NCBI GenBank assembly: GCA_023229615.1 | Contig: JALNYX010000021.1 | Location: forward strand, 1 to 14,227 | DNA: 14,227 nucleotides | Source of the DNA: Candidatus Moraniibacteriota bacterium | GTDB taxonomy: Bacteria; Patescibacteriota; Minisyncoccia; Moranbacterales; UBA9337 | Direction of reading: 5' to 3' | Part shown: positions 1-6,856 of the stretch, in pieces | Layout of the letters: each line of letters opens with the position of its first letter | How positions within the stretch are numbered: position 1 is the first letter of the stretch | The notes under the pieces: model-generated | Told to the model about the DNA's origin: nothing | Seen by the model: only the letters and a program-made list of their open reading frames with translations | Databases searched by the model: none | Program-made: the position numbers and the translations under genes

Positions 1-2
1 TG

Positions 3-734
3 TTGATTGAAAGAGCTTTGAAAGACAGCGAAAAAGGACTGGGAAAATTTGAAATTAAAATAGTAAAAAAAGACATCAAACTTCTCGCCGGGCTTTCCAA
101 TGGCGACGCGCGGATGGCACTGGGAGTTTTGGAATTTGCGGTTAGCGCGGCAAAAAACAATGAAAAAGAAATTGTTATCGGCGAAAAGGATATCAAGGAG
201 GCGTTGCAAAAAAGCAATTTGCTCTATGACCGGGCAGGCGAGCAACATTATAATATCATTTCTGCACTGCACAAAAGTATGCGCGGAGGCGATGCGGATG
301 CGGCGCTGTATTGGCTGGTGCGGATGCTTTCCGGAGGAGAAGACCCGCTGTACGTTGCTCGCAGGCTGATTCGTTTCGCTTCTGAGGATATCGGCATTGC
401 CAACTCATTCGCTTTGGAACAGGCAGTGAGCGCGTACCACGCTTGCCATTACATTGGAATGCCGGAATGCGGAGTGAATTTGGCGCAGGCGACGGTATAT
501 ATGGCAAAATCAAAAAAAAGCAATCAATTGTATGTCGCTTATGAAAAGGCGAAAAAAGATGCGCAGAATTTTCCCACTGAACCGGTTCCGATTCATCTTC
601 GCAATGCTCCGACAAAATTGATGAAAGATTTGGGATATGGAAAAGATTACAAATATACTCCGGATTTTGAAAATGCCGAAGATTCCGCACAACAATATTT
701 TCCGGACAAGCTGAAAAACAGAAAATATTTATAG
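3..734 (+). CDS. rarA: Replication-associated recombination protein A (RarA/MgsA), 3' part
   Basis: This is the C-terminal part (243 residues) of a RarA/MgsA-type AAA+ ATPase, a cytosolic clamp-loader-like protein acting at stalled replication forks. The frame is open to the window edge, so the Walker A and B ATPase motifs lie outside; the TTG at position 3 is not a real start. Visible are a sensor-2-like segment LSNGDARMAL (fragment residues 31-40) and the family-diagnostic stretch YDRAGEQHYNIISALHKSMRG (75-95). The MgsA C-terminal tetramerisation domain follows, with ALYWLVRML, DPLYVARRLIRFASEDIG and PVPIHLRNAPTKLMKDLGYG (195-214). Compared with E. coli RarA as I recall it, the tail after QQYFPDKLKNRKYL is a few tens of residues shorter. 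It ends in TAG. A 65-base AT-rich spacer without a clear promoter separates it from pepF. The family call is firm. Confidence 0.95.
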   Translation: MIERALKDSEKGLGKFEIKIVKKDIKLLAGLSNGDARMALGVLEFAVSAAKNNEKEIVIGEKDIKEALQKSNLLYDRAGEQHYNIISALHKSMRGGDADAALYWLVRMLSGGEDPLYVARRLIRFASEDIGIANSFALEQAVSAYHACHYIGMPECGVNLAQATVYMAKSKKSNQLYVAYEKAKKDAQNFPTEPVPIHLRNAPTKLMKDLGYGKDYKYTPDFENAEDSAQQYFPDKLKNRKYL

Positions 735-799
735 TTGTGTTTTTTTGGGAAAACCTAGTATTTTTTATTTAAGCGCATAAGTTACAAATATATAAATTT

Positions 800-2572
800 A
801 TGAAAAAATATCCAGAATGGAATCTTGATGATTTGTATGAGAGTATAAATGATCCAAAAATAAGCAATGATTTTGAAAGAATAAAAAAAGAGGCGCAAAT
901 TTTTGAGAATAAATTCCGAGGAAATATGGATGAAAAAACTTCTGCATCCGAGATACTAGAAAGAATAAAATTATACGAAAAAATCAAGAAAGAATCAGAT
1001 AAAATTTTGACTTTCGCATATCTTTCTTTTTGCACTAATAATGATAATCCGGAGGCAGGTTCTTTTTGGCAAATCCAGCTTTCGAATAATATTGCAATTT
1101 CCAACTCGCTCATCTTTTTTGATTTGGAATTGAGCAAAATCAGCGATGATAAATTGAAGAAATTGGCACAAGATAAATTATTGAAAAATTACAAAAAATA
1201 TCTGCAGATAATTGCCTCGTGGAAACCTCATCGTCTCTCGGAGAAAGAAGAAAAAATAATAAACGAAAAAAAGATAACTGGCGCTTTGGCTTTTTCCCGT
1301 TTTTTCGAGCAAGAGCATTCGAGAAAGGAGTATGATTTTAATTATAAAGGAAAAAAAGAAAAACTAAATCAATCGCAAATACTTTCCAAATTGTATAGTT
1401 CCGATCGAAACGAGCGCAAGAAAGCCGTTCAAATATTGACTGATGGATTGAGCGACAACCTGAAAATGAGTACTTATGTGTATAATATGATTATTCAGGA
1501 TAAAATAGTTGACGATCGGTATATGAATTTTACTTATCCTGAAGAATCCAGACACAAAGAAAATGAAATTGATCGGAAATCTGTTGATGTGATGGCGCAA
1601 GTTATTTCGGATAATTATTCTATCGTTAGTAAATTTTACAATCATAAGAAGAAATTAATCAAACAGAAGGAGCTTTTTGATTGCGATCGATATGCGCCTG
1701 TCGAAAAGAGCAAGGCAAAATTCAGCTTACAGGAGGCAAAAAAAATAATCTTGGATTCTTTCGGGAAATTTTCTCCGGAATTTAAAAATAATGCCGAAGA
1801 TTTTTTCAAAAATAAGTGGATAGATTTCACTCCTCGCAAGGGAAAAAGAGGCGGAGCGTTTTGCCACTATGCGACGCCAGATCTGCATCCGTATATTTTT
1901 GTGAATTATGATAATAATATTGAGAATGTTTTGACCTTGGCTCATGAGTTGGGGCACGGAGTTAATGCTTGTCTGGCTCGAAAGCAAAGCTATCTGAATT
2001 TTGATTGGCCATTGACGATTGCGGAAACCGCCAGTGTTTTTGCTGAGCTCTTGGTTTTTGATTCACTAAAAAGCAAAGCAAAAGATAAGAAAGAAGAAAT
2101 TTCTTTGCATACTACCATGATTGAGAGAATTTTTTCCACTGTTTTTCGCCAAAACGCGATGTTTCTTTTTGAACGCGATGTTTTTTCTTTGGCGCGCGAA
2201 AAAGGAGAACTTTCTGAAAAAGAATTTAGCAATATTTGGAGAAAAAGGCAAAAGGAAATGTTTGGAAATTCAGTCGAGTTGACTGAGAATTATGATATTT
2301 GGTGGAGCTATATTCCTCATTTTATTAACAAGCCTTTTTATGTGTATGCATATTCTTTCGGCGAATTGCTTTCACTGTCTTTATATGTGATGTATAAAAA
2401 AGATGGTAATGAGTTTGTTGAAAAATATTTGAATATTTTGGAATCGGGAGGATCCAAAAATCCTCAGGAACTTTTTAGCGTTCTTGGAATTGATTTTTCC
2501 AAGAAAGAATTTTGGGAAAACGGAATGCGACTTATTAAAGATTTGGTAGATGAATTCGAATCCTTTTCCTGA
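800..2572 (+). CDS. pepF: M3 family oligoendopeptidase F (PepF)
   Basis: A 590-residue zinc metallopeptidase of the M3B oligoendopeptidase F group, close to the usual length of about 600. The family degrades short peptides in the cytosol. The zinc site is visible: HELGH at residues 382-386 within LTLAHELGHGVNA, and a downstream third ligand, probably Glu409 in TIAETASVFAE. The M3 C-terminal signature is also present in IPHFINKPFYVYAYSFGELL, which carries the His and Tyr residues that line the active site in this family. The long helical N-terminal part (about 1-200) matches the PepF lid domain. There is no signal peptide. The ATG at 800 has no Shine-Dalgarno, only an A/T-rich leader, as elsewhere in this window. 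It ends in TGA, 14 bases before the mpg start, so the two are probably cotranscribed. Confidence 0.95.
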   Translation: MKKYPEWNLDDLYESINDPKISNDFERIKKEAQIFENKFRGNMDEKTSASEILERIKLYEKIKKESDKILTFAYLSFCTNNDNPEAGSFWQIQLSNNIAISNSLIFFDLELSKISDDKLKKLAQDKLLKNYKKYLQIIASWKPHRLSEKEEKIINEKKITGALAFSRFFEQEHSRKEYDFNYKGKKEKLNQSQILSKLYSSDRNERKKAVQILTDGLSDNLKMSTYVYNMIIQDKIVDDRYMNFTYPEESRHKENEIDRKSVDVMAQVISDNYSIVSKFYNHKKKLIKQKELFDCDRYAPVEKSKAKFSLQEAKKIILDSFGKFSPEFKNNAEDFFKNKWIDFTPRKGKRGGAFCHYATPDLHPYIFVNYDNNIENVLTLAHELGHGVNACLARKQSYLNFDWPLTIAETASVFAELLVFDSLKSKAKDKKEEISLHTTMIERIFSTVFRQNAMFLFERDVFSLAREKGELSEKEFSNIWRKRQKEMFGNSVELTENYDIWWSYIPHFINKPFYVYAYSFGELLSLSLYVMYKKDGNEFVEKYLNILESGGSKNPQELFSVLGIDFSKKEFWENGMRLIKDLVDEFESFS

Positions 2573-2586
2573 TTTATTTGAAGTTT

Positions 2587-3213
2587 ATGATTTTGAAAAA
2601 AGAATTTTATGCTCGGTCGGCGATGGTGGTGGCTCGTGATCTTTTGGGTTGTTTTTTGGTTCGCAAAATTGATGGAAAGATTTTAAAGTCAATGATTGTG
2701 GAAACGGAAGCATATGAGGGAATGGATGATTTGGCAAGTCATGCTAGCCACGGGCGGACGCCAAGAAACGACGTAATGTTTGGCGAGCCGGGAATTTGTT
2801 ATGTATATCTTACTTACGGGATGCATCATATGCTCAATATTGTGACCGGAAAAAAAGATTATCCGGCGGCGGTGTTGATTCGCGCGGTTGAGCCGTTTTT
2901 TGAAATTGAAAACCCATCTTCGTTTGAAACTTCGGCGAGGCAAAGAAAAACCAATGGTCCGGCGAAATTGACCAAAGTTTTGCAAATTGACAGGATTTTT
3001 AATAAGGCGCCTGTTTATGTGAAAAAATACGGGCTTTGGATCGAGGAGGGAGAAAGAATAAAAAAGAGTGAGATAGTTTGCGCCAAGCGAATCGGGATTG
3101 ATTATGCCGGAAAATACAAAGACAAACCGTGGCGGTTTTATATTAAAGATAATAAATTCGTTTCAAAAAAAGATAATTTTTTTTGCTGTATGTTTTTTGG
3201 CGGTAAAATATGA
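2587..3213 (+). CDS. mpg: DNA-3-methyladenine glycosylase, AAG/MPG family
   Basis: A 208-residue base-excision repair glycosylase of the AAG (MPG) type, which removes alkylated purines from DNA. Key residues line up with human AAG: the catalytic Glu in VETEAY (Glu41 here, human Glu125), Tyr43 (human Tyr127) and His52 in SHASHG (human His136). Further family blocks are TPRNDVMFGEPGICYVYLTYG, HHMLNIVTG, AVLIRAVEP (the family reads LLRALEP) and NGPAKLTKVL. I start at ATG 2587, giving MILKKEFYARS, a typical family N-terminus. An in-frame TTG at 2578 would add three residues and cannot be excluded; neither has a Shine-Dalgarno. The gene follows pepF closely. Its TGA stop doubles as the TGA of the pgk extended -10 promoter, so the two genes share bases. 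Confidence 0.95.
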   Translation: MILKKEFYARSAMVVARDLLGCFLVRKIDGKILKSMIVETEAYEGMDDLASHASHGRTPRNDVMFGEPGICYVYLTYGMHHMLNIVTGKKDYPAAVLIRAVEPFFEIENPSSFETSARQRKTNGPAKLTKVLQIDRIFNKAPVYVKKYGLWIEEGERIKKSEIVCAKRIGIDYAGKYKDKPWRFYIKDNKFVSKKDNFFCCMFFGGKI

Positions 3214-3219
3214 TATAAT
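3211..3219 (+). promoter_or_regulatory. Extended -10 promoter of pgk
   Basis: TGATATAAT is a perfect extended -10 element (TGn plus TATAAT at 3214-3219). Only a weak -35 (TGTTTT at 3191-3196, 17-base spacer) is visible. The predicted transcription start is near 3226, giving a leader of about 38 bases before the pgk ATG. The first three bases are the stop codon of mpg. The same 10-base string ATGATATAAT occurs before eno. Confidence 0.7.
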
Positions 3220-3263
3220 TTGTTTAGTTTGGTGAAAATAATAAAAAAGAAAATATAAACAAT

Positions 3264-4307
3264 ATGAATTTGAGAAAAGTACAGGACGCTGATTTAAATG
3301 AAAAAAAGGTTTTGGTGCGGGTGGATTTTAATGTGTCTTTGGATGAAAGCGGAGATGTGAAAGAGGAATTCAAAATCGCGGCTGCCAAAGAAACCGTGGA
3401 ATATATCTTGTCCCAAAGAGGAAAAGTTGCTTTGGTTTCGCATTTCGGCAGACCTGGCGGGGAGGCGAAAGAAGAATTTTCATTAGAGCAATTGGTCAAT
3501 GATGTCGAAAGAATACTCGGAGTGAAAATAAAATTTGTCGGTGATTGTTTGGATGAAAATATTGGTGATGAGCTGGAAACTTTGCAGGACGACGAGGTTT
3601 TGCTTTTGGAAAATGTGCGGTTTTATGCAGAAGAAGAATCCAATAATGCGGAATTTTCCAAAAAACTGGCAGTTCCGTTTGATGTTTTTGTGGGTGAAGC
3701 TTTTTCGGTGTGCCATCGCGATCAAGCATCCGTGACGGGAGTGGCAAAAATTTTGCCGAGTTATGCCGGGTTGTGGTTGCAAAGGGAAGTGGAAAATTTG
3801 GAAAAATTGAGAAATAATCCGGAGCATCCCGCCGTAGCAATTATTGGAGGGGCGAAAATCGAAACCAAATTACCGCTTATCCATAAATTTGAAGAAAATT
3901 TTGATTATATTTTAGTTGGAGGAAAAATTGCCAACGAGGCGATTGATCAGAAAATTGAATTCGGAAAAAAAGTGATCTTCCCGGTTGATTTTGCCACTGA
4001 CAGGTTGGATATCGGAAAACAAACAGTCGCCAATTTTCGCCAGATTATTTCTGATGCCAAAACAATCGTGTGGAATGGACCAATGGGAAAGTTTGAAGAA
4101 AAGCCATATGACAATGGCACGAATGAAATTTTGGATGCAGTGGCAAATAGCAAGGCTTTCACGCTTACCGGAGGCGGAGAATCGGTGGAAGTTTTGGAAG
4201 AGAAGGGGATGACAGATGAGATTTCTTTTGTTTCCACCGGAGGCGGAGCGATGTTGGAGTTTCTGAGCGGAGAGCCAATGCCGGGACTGGAGGTCTTGAC
4301 AAAATAA
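3264..4307 (+). CDS. pgk: Phosphoglycerate kinase, compact form
   Basis: Cytosolic phosphoglycerate kinase, which transfers phosphate from 1,3-bisphosphoglycerate to ADP. Landmarks in order: RVDFNV (19-24), SHFGRP (59-64), LLLENVRF (113-120), EAFSVCHRDQAS (145-156), IIGGAKIETKL (193-203), VWNGPMGKFE (269-278), GGGES (303-307) and FVSTGGGAMLEFLSG (322-336). At 347 residues it is shorter than the usual 390-400. Against E. coli Pgk the missing part lies in the nucleotide-binding domain, between VGGKIANEA (218-226) and LDIGKQT (248-254), where about 40 residues are absent. All substrate and nucleotide signatures remain, so it should be active. GGGES replaces the more common GGGDS. Transcription probably starts from the TGATATAAT element at 3211. 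The last codons contain the -35 element of the next gene. Confidence 0.97.
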   Translation: MNLRKVQDADLNEKKVLVRVDFNVSLDESGDVKEEFKIAAAKETVEYILSQRGKVALVSHFGRPGGEAKEEFSLEQLVNDVERILGVKIKFVGDCLDENIGDELETLQDDEVLLLENVRFYAEEESNNAEFSKKLAVPFDVFVGEAFSVCHRDQASVTGVAKILPSYAGLWLQREVENLEKLRNNPEHPAVAIIGGAKIETKLPLIHKFEENFDYILVGGKIANEAIDQKIEFGKKVIFPVDFATDRLDIGKQTVANFRQIISDAKTIVWNGPMGKFEEKPYDNGTNEILDAVANSKAFTLTGGGESVEVLEEKGMTDEISFVSTGGGAMLEFLSGEPMPGLEVLTK

Positions 4308-4324
4308 TTTTTTTGGTGTAGAAT
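4296..4324 (+). promoter_or_regulatory. Near-consensus sigma-70 promoter for the lipoprotein gene
   Basis: TTGACA (4296-4301) and TAGAAT (4319-4324) are separated by exactly 17 bases, the optimal spacing. The -35 lies within the last codons of pgk. The expected start near 4331 gives an 83-base leader that contains the hairpin at 4345-4374 and the Shine-Dalgarno at 4402. It is the only promoter in the window with both consensus boxes. Confidence 0.7.
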
Positions 4325-4344
4325 AGATAGTTAGTTTAAAAAAG

Positions 4345-4374
4345 GGGTACCCCGCCCGGAAGGGCGGGGTATCT
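4345..4374 (+). promoter_or_regulatory. GC-rich stem-loop in the pgk/lipoprotein interval
   Basis: A perfect 10-bp stem (TACCCCGCCC at 4348-4357 with GGGCGGGGTA at 4362-4371) closed by a GGAA loop; G-U and G-C pairs extend it to about 13 bp. It could end pgk transcription, but the first T-rich run (TTCTTTTT, 4380-4387) starts several bases after the stem, unlike a standard intrinsic terminator. Because the promoter at 4296-4324 lies upstream, the stem would also sit in the lipoprotein mRNA leader as an attenuator or stabilising structure. The choice is open. Confidence 0.6.
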
Positions 4375-4401
4375 ATCGGTTCTTTTTAAAAAATCCTATG
4401 T

Positions 4402-4407
4402 GGAGGG
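4402..4407 (+). promoter_or_regulatory. Strong Shine-Dalgarno GGAGGG
   Basis: GGAGGG ends 6 bases before the ATG at 4414. It fixes the start of the lipoprotein gene. No other gene start in the window has a comparable anti-16S match. Confidence 0.8.
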
Positions 4408-4413
4408 ATTGAC

Positions 4414-4998
4414 ATGAAGACTAGGAGTTTGGTTGTGGTTGGTTTAATGTTGGCAGTGGCTGTTGTTTTTTCCGGATGTGCCGCTCCGCTTTTGTTGCCT
4501 TATGCGGGTGCAATAGGTGTGGGAGCCGGAGCCGGAGTAGGGGGATCTGTCATTGCTAAGGATGCTAATGACAGAAAAGAGATGGCCACTGGTGTTGTCG
4601 GAGAAGTTAGTCCGACGACGATGATTTTCCTGGGCAGTCCAGTCCAAGTTCAGGAGGCTGCCAGGAACGTTACTATCGCCAATGGCGATAGTGTTAAAGT
4701 ATGTTCCAGTGGCATTATTGTCACTGAAAAGAAAAAGGAGATTGAGACAGGATTCGTTGAAAGTATTTTCGGCGGTTCTGAAATGTGGTCTGAGAAAACC
4801 ATCACATTTTCCGACGCGGGTAATAGTCGAACAAAGGTGGAGGTTCGCATGATTATTCACAAGGTCATGCCGACATATCAACAAGATGAAGTCGTGAGCA
4901 ATCCTCAGCTCGAGGATGCGCTCAGAAAAAGTATTTGGAGTGGGATGTCTGCCGAATTGCAGACAAACACTTCCGATAATGTCAGTGCCAGGAGGTAG
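4414..4998 (+). CDS. Putative lipoprotein with glycine-rich segment, unknown function
   Basis: A 194-residue protein I cannot assign to a named family. The N-terminus is a lipoprotein signal: MKTR, a hydrophobic core (residues 6-19) and a lipobox FSGC with Cys22 as the lipidated residue; Phe at -3 is slightly unusual. After it comes a Gly/Ala-rich stretch (AGAIGVGAGAGVGGSVIA, 31-48) resembling a glycine-zipper segment that could insert in or lie on a membrane. The rest (about 60-150) is predicted beta-rich and soluble (for example TKVEVRMIIHKVMPTY), followed by a polar Ser/Thr/Asn tail. It has its own promoter, leader hairpin, strong Shine-Dalgarno and terminator, so it is a monocistronic unit between two glycolytic genes. 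Its base and codon use (GTC, CTC, GCC, GAC more frequent) looks less A/T-biased than its neighbours. Together these suggest separate acquisition, which is an inference. Confidence 0.85.
   Translation: MKTRSLVVVGLMLAVAVVFSGCAAPLLLPYAGAIGVGAGAGVGGSVIAKDANDRKEMATGVVGEVSPTTMIFLGSPVQVQEAARNVTIANGDSVKVCSSGIIVTEKKKEIETGFVESIFGGSEMWSEKTITFSDAGNSRTKVEVRMIIHKVMPTYQQDEVVSNPQLEDALRKSIWSGMSAELQTNTSDNVSARR
4672..4692. repeat. Perfect 9-bp inverted repeat inside the lipoprotein gene
   Basis: ACTATCGCC and GGCGATAGT flank the 3-base spacer AAT and encode TIANGDS. It could form a tight hairpin in the mRNA. No function is known, and it may be chance. Confidence 0.6.
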
Positions 4999-5027
4999 AA
5001 ATTTTGTATTTTTTCTTCTTTCTTGGC

Positions 5028-5064
5028 AAAAAGCGGCGTGAATTGATTTCACTCCGCCTTTTTT
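5028..5064 (+). terminator. Rho-independent terminator after the lipoprotein gene
   Basis: GCGG (5033-5036) pairs with CCGC (5054-5057) and GTGAA (5038-5042) with TTCAC (5048-5052), with one mismatch between the helices and a 5-base loop. A run of A precedes the stem and TTTTTT (5059-5064) follows it. It lies 30 bases after the stop codon and just before the eno promoter, so it separates the two units. Confidence 0.75.
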
Positions 5065-5071
5065 AATTGTA

Positions 5072-5080
5072 TGATATAAT
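5072..5080 (+). promoter_or_regulatory. Extended -10 promoter of eno
   Basis: TGATATAAT, preceded by A, repeats the 10-base pgk element exactly. There is no recognisable -35 at the expected position (CTCCGC). The predicted start is near 5087, leaving a leader of about 31 A/T-rich bases. This rules out the upstream in-frame TTG at 5067 as the enolase start. Confidence 0.7.
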
Positions 5081-5096
5081 AGAAAGAGTTAAATTG

Positions 5097-5109
5097 TTTA
5101 AAATAAAAA
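5097..5109 (+). repeat. A-rich start-region motif, copy 1 (eno)
   Basis: TTTAAAATAAAAA, 8 bases before the eno ATG. The identical 13-mer precedes the next two genes. Confidence 0.5.
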
Positions 5110-5117
5110 ATAAAAAT

Positions 5118-6377
5118 ATGACAAAAATAAAAAAAGTAATTGCGCGGGAGATTTTGGATTCGCGTGGGAATCCGACAGTGGAAGTTGAATTGGAATTGGA
5201 AAACGGGATTAAATCAATCGCGGCAGTGCCAAGCGGAGCGTCGACCGGTTCGCACGAAGCGCTGGAACTTCGCGATGGCGACGAGAAAAGATATGGCGGA
5301 AAGGGAGTGCTGAAAGCTGTGGAGAATGTCAACGGAGAAATTGCCAAAGCGGTGGTTGGGATGGAAGCGAGCGAACAGGAAAAAATTGATCGGAAAATGA
5401 TTGAGCTGGACTCCACAGAAAACAAATCGCGTTTGGGAGCGAATGCCATTTTGGGGGTTTCCTTGGCGGTATGTCGGGCGGCGGCGATGGATAGCAAGAA
5501 AGAATTATACGAATATATTTCCAATACCTTCAATTTTTCCAAAGAAAAAAAGATGCCTTTTCCGATGTTTAATATTCTCAACGGCGGACAGCATAGCGAT
5601 TCCGGTCTTAGTATTCAGGAGTTTAAATTAGTTCCCAACGGAGTGGTGGAGTATCGCGAGCAGTTGCGAGCGGGAAGCGAGATTTTTTACGCTCTCAAAA
5701 AAAGCCTATCAGAAAAGAAATATAGCGTGGGAGTGGGAGATGAAGGAGGATTTGCTCCGCATTTGGAAAGCAATTCCCAGGCATTGGAAATGATAAACTC
5801 AGCGATCAAAGCGGCGGGATATGAACCGGGAAAAGAGGCGAGTATTGGTTTGGATGTGGCGGCTAATTCATTCTTTGATCAGGAGAGCGGGAAATATATC
5901 TTACAGCCGGAGAAAAAAACTCTCAGTAAAGAGGAGCTTTTGGATTTGTATGCGGATTGGATTGGAAAATATAATATTATTTCTATTGAAGACGGATTGG
6001 GCGAGGATGATTGGAAAGGCTGGGCCGAGATGAATGAAAAAATGGGAAAGGAAATAATGCTTATTGGGGACGATTTGCTGGTGACAAATGTGAAAAGATT
6101 GCAGATAGCGATTGCCGAGAAAGCTTGCAATAGCGTTCTTATTAAGGTGAATCAAATCGGAACGCTTACGGAAACCATTGAGTGTATTAAACTTGCCAAA
6201 GTCAATGGAATGAAAACAGTGATTTCCCATCGGAGCGGAGAAACGACAGATGATTTTATTGCGGATTTGGCGGTGGGAGCGGACGCTGATTATATCAAAA
6301 CCGGATCGCTTTCTCGCGGAGAAAGAATTTGCAAATATAATCGATTGTTGAAAATAAGCGAAGATTTAAAAATTTAA
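5118..6377 (+). CDS. eno: Enolase (phosphopyruvate hydratase)
   Basis: A 419-residue enolase that converts 2-phosphoglycerate to phosphoenolpyruvate in glycolysis. Motifs in order: REILDSRGNPTVEVE (10-24), PSGASTGSHEALELRDG with the mobile-loop Ser (38-54), SIQEF with the active-site Glu, GDEGGFAP carrying the general-acid Glu, and the Mg-binding Asp/Glu/Asp in IGLDVAANSF, SIEDGLGEDDW and IGDDLLVTN. The family signature LIKVNQIGTLTET with the catalytic Lys and SHRSGETTDD complete the set. The start is ATG 5118 (MTKIKKVIAREIL), because the promoter at 5072-5080 lies downstream of the longer open frame's first codon. There is no Shine-Dalgarno, only A-rich sequence. Nine bases separate it from the following small membrane protein, which suggests cotranscription. 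Confidence 0.98.
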   Translation: MTKIKKVIAREILDSRGNPTVEVELELENGIKSIAAVPSGASTGSHEALELRDGDEKRYGGKGVLKAVENVNGEIAKAVVGMEASEQEKIDRKMIELDSTENKSRLGANAILGVSLAVCRAAAMDSKKELYEYISNTFNFSKEKKMPFPMFNILNGGQHSDSGLSIQEFKLVPNGVVEYREQLRAGSEIFYALKKSLSEKKYSVGVGDEGGFAPHLESNSQALEMINSAIKAAGYEPGKEASIGLDVAANSFFDQESGKYILQPEKKTLSKEELLDLYADWIGKYNIISIEDGLGEDDWKGWAEMNEKMGKEIMLIGDDLLVTNVKRLQIAIAEKACNSVLIKVNQIGTLTETIECIKLAKVNGMKTVISHRSGETTDDFIADLAVGADADYIKTGSLSRGERICKYNRLLKISEDLKI

Positions 6378-6385
6378 AATAAAAA
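6373..6385 (+). repeat. A-rich start-region motif, copy 2
   Basis: TTTAAAATAAAAA overlaps the end of eno and ends one base before the ATG at 6387. Confidence 0.5.
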
Positions 6386-6386
6386 G

Positions 6387-6824
6387 ATGAGTCAAAATGC
6401 CATAAATTATATTCAAGAAAATAAAAATAAATTTTCAAAAGAAGTTTTGAAAAATGAGTTGCAAAAAGCGGGGTATGCGGAAGATGATATAGCGCAAAGT
6501 TTTGCAGTTGTCTGCGGAGGCGATGTTACTGGCGATAAAACGCAGGAAATAGGGAAGAATTTTTGGGACTTTAAAACCAAAAGAGAATACACTGTTTCGG
6601 GAGAGAAAAACAAGGATTTCTTTTTTGGAATTGTTTCTCCTTTCATTCTAGGATTCATTCCTTTGGTTAATTTCGTTGCTTTTCCTTTGGAAATATTTGC
6701 AATAATCTATCTTTTCAACAGACGCAGGTATATATCCTATGGAATTATGTCCAGTTTTGCACTCGCTTTGATTTTTGTTGTGGTAATTTTTGTGTTAATA
6801 ATTTTTGGGCATAATTATTTTTAA
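6387..6824 (+). CDS. Small membrane protein of unknown function
   Basis: A 145-residue protein without a named family that I recognise. Residues 5-40 form a short helical module (INYIQENKNKFSKEVLKNEL, then QKAGYAEDDIAQSF). Its pattern, 'helix, then Gly-Tyr, then acidic DDI', is one I associate with the N-termini of many Patescibacteria membrane proteins; that is memory, not a search result. A polar linker (41-76) follows, then hydrophobic segments at about 78-110, possibly a hairpin containing FIPLVNFVAFP, and at 117-141. The basic NRRRY between them suggests a cytoplasmic loop. It sits 9 bases after eno and 32 bases before the DUF2339 gene on the same strand, with identical A-rich start motifs, so the three probably share a transcript. 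A role with the DUF2339/DUF3999 pair is possible but unproven. Confidence 0.8.
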   Translation: MSQNAINYIQENKNKFSKEVLKNELQKAGYAEDDIAQSFAVVCGGDVTGDKTQEIGKNFWDFKTKREYTVSGEKNKDFFFGIVSPFILGFIPLVNFVAFPLEIFAIIYLFNRRRYISYGIMSSFALALIFVVVIFVLIIFGHNYF

Positions 6825-6842
6825 CAAATAATAAATTTATCT

Positions 6843-6855
6843 TTTAAAATAAAAA
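6843..6855 (+). repeat. A-rich start-region motif, copy 3
   Basis: TTTAAAATAAAAA ends one base before the ATG at 6857. Confidence 0.5.
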
Positions 6856-6856
6856 A

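Noticed and set aside
256..690. Antisense open frame of 144 codons opposite rarA
   Set aside because: The sense frame is a clear RarA; the antisense product is low-complexity and matches no family.
735..799. Promoter or terminator between rarA and pepF
   Set aside because: The spacer is A/T-rich with a TATAAA at 791-796, but that would place the transcription start just inside the pepF start codon, and no stable hairpin is present; not reported as a feature.
4444..5052. Antisense open frame of 202 codons opposite the lipoprotein gene
   Set aside because: Composition is typical of a reverse-strand shadow, it has no recognisable domain or start signal, and the sense gene has promoter, Shine-Dalgarno, lipobox and terminator.
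5067..5117. Upstream in-frame extension of enolase from TTG 5067
   Set aside because: The extension contains the extended -10 promoter (5072-5080), and the protein without it starts at the usual enolase N-terminus.
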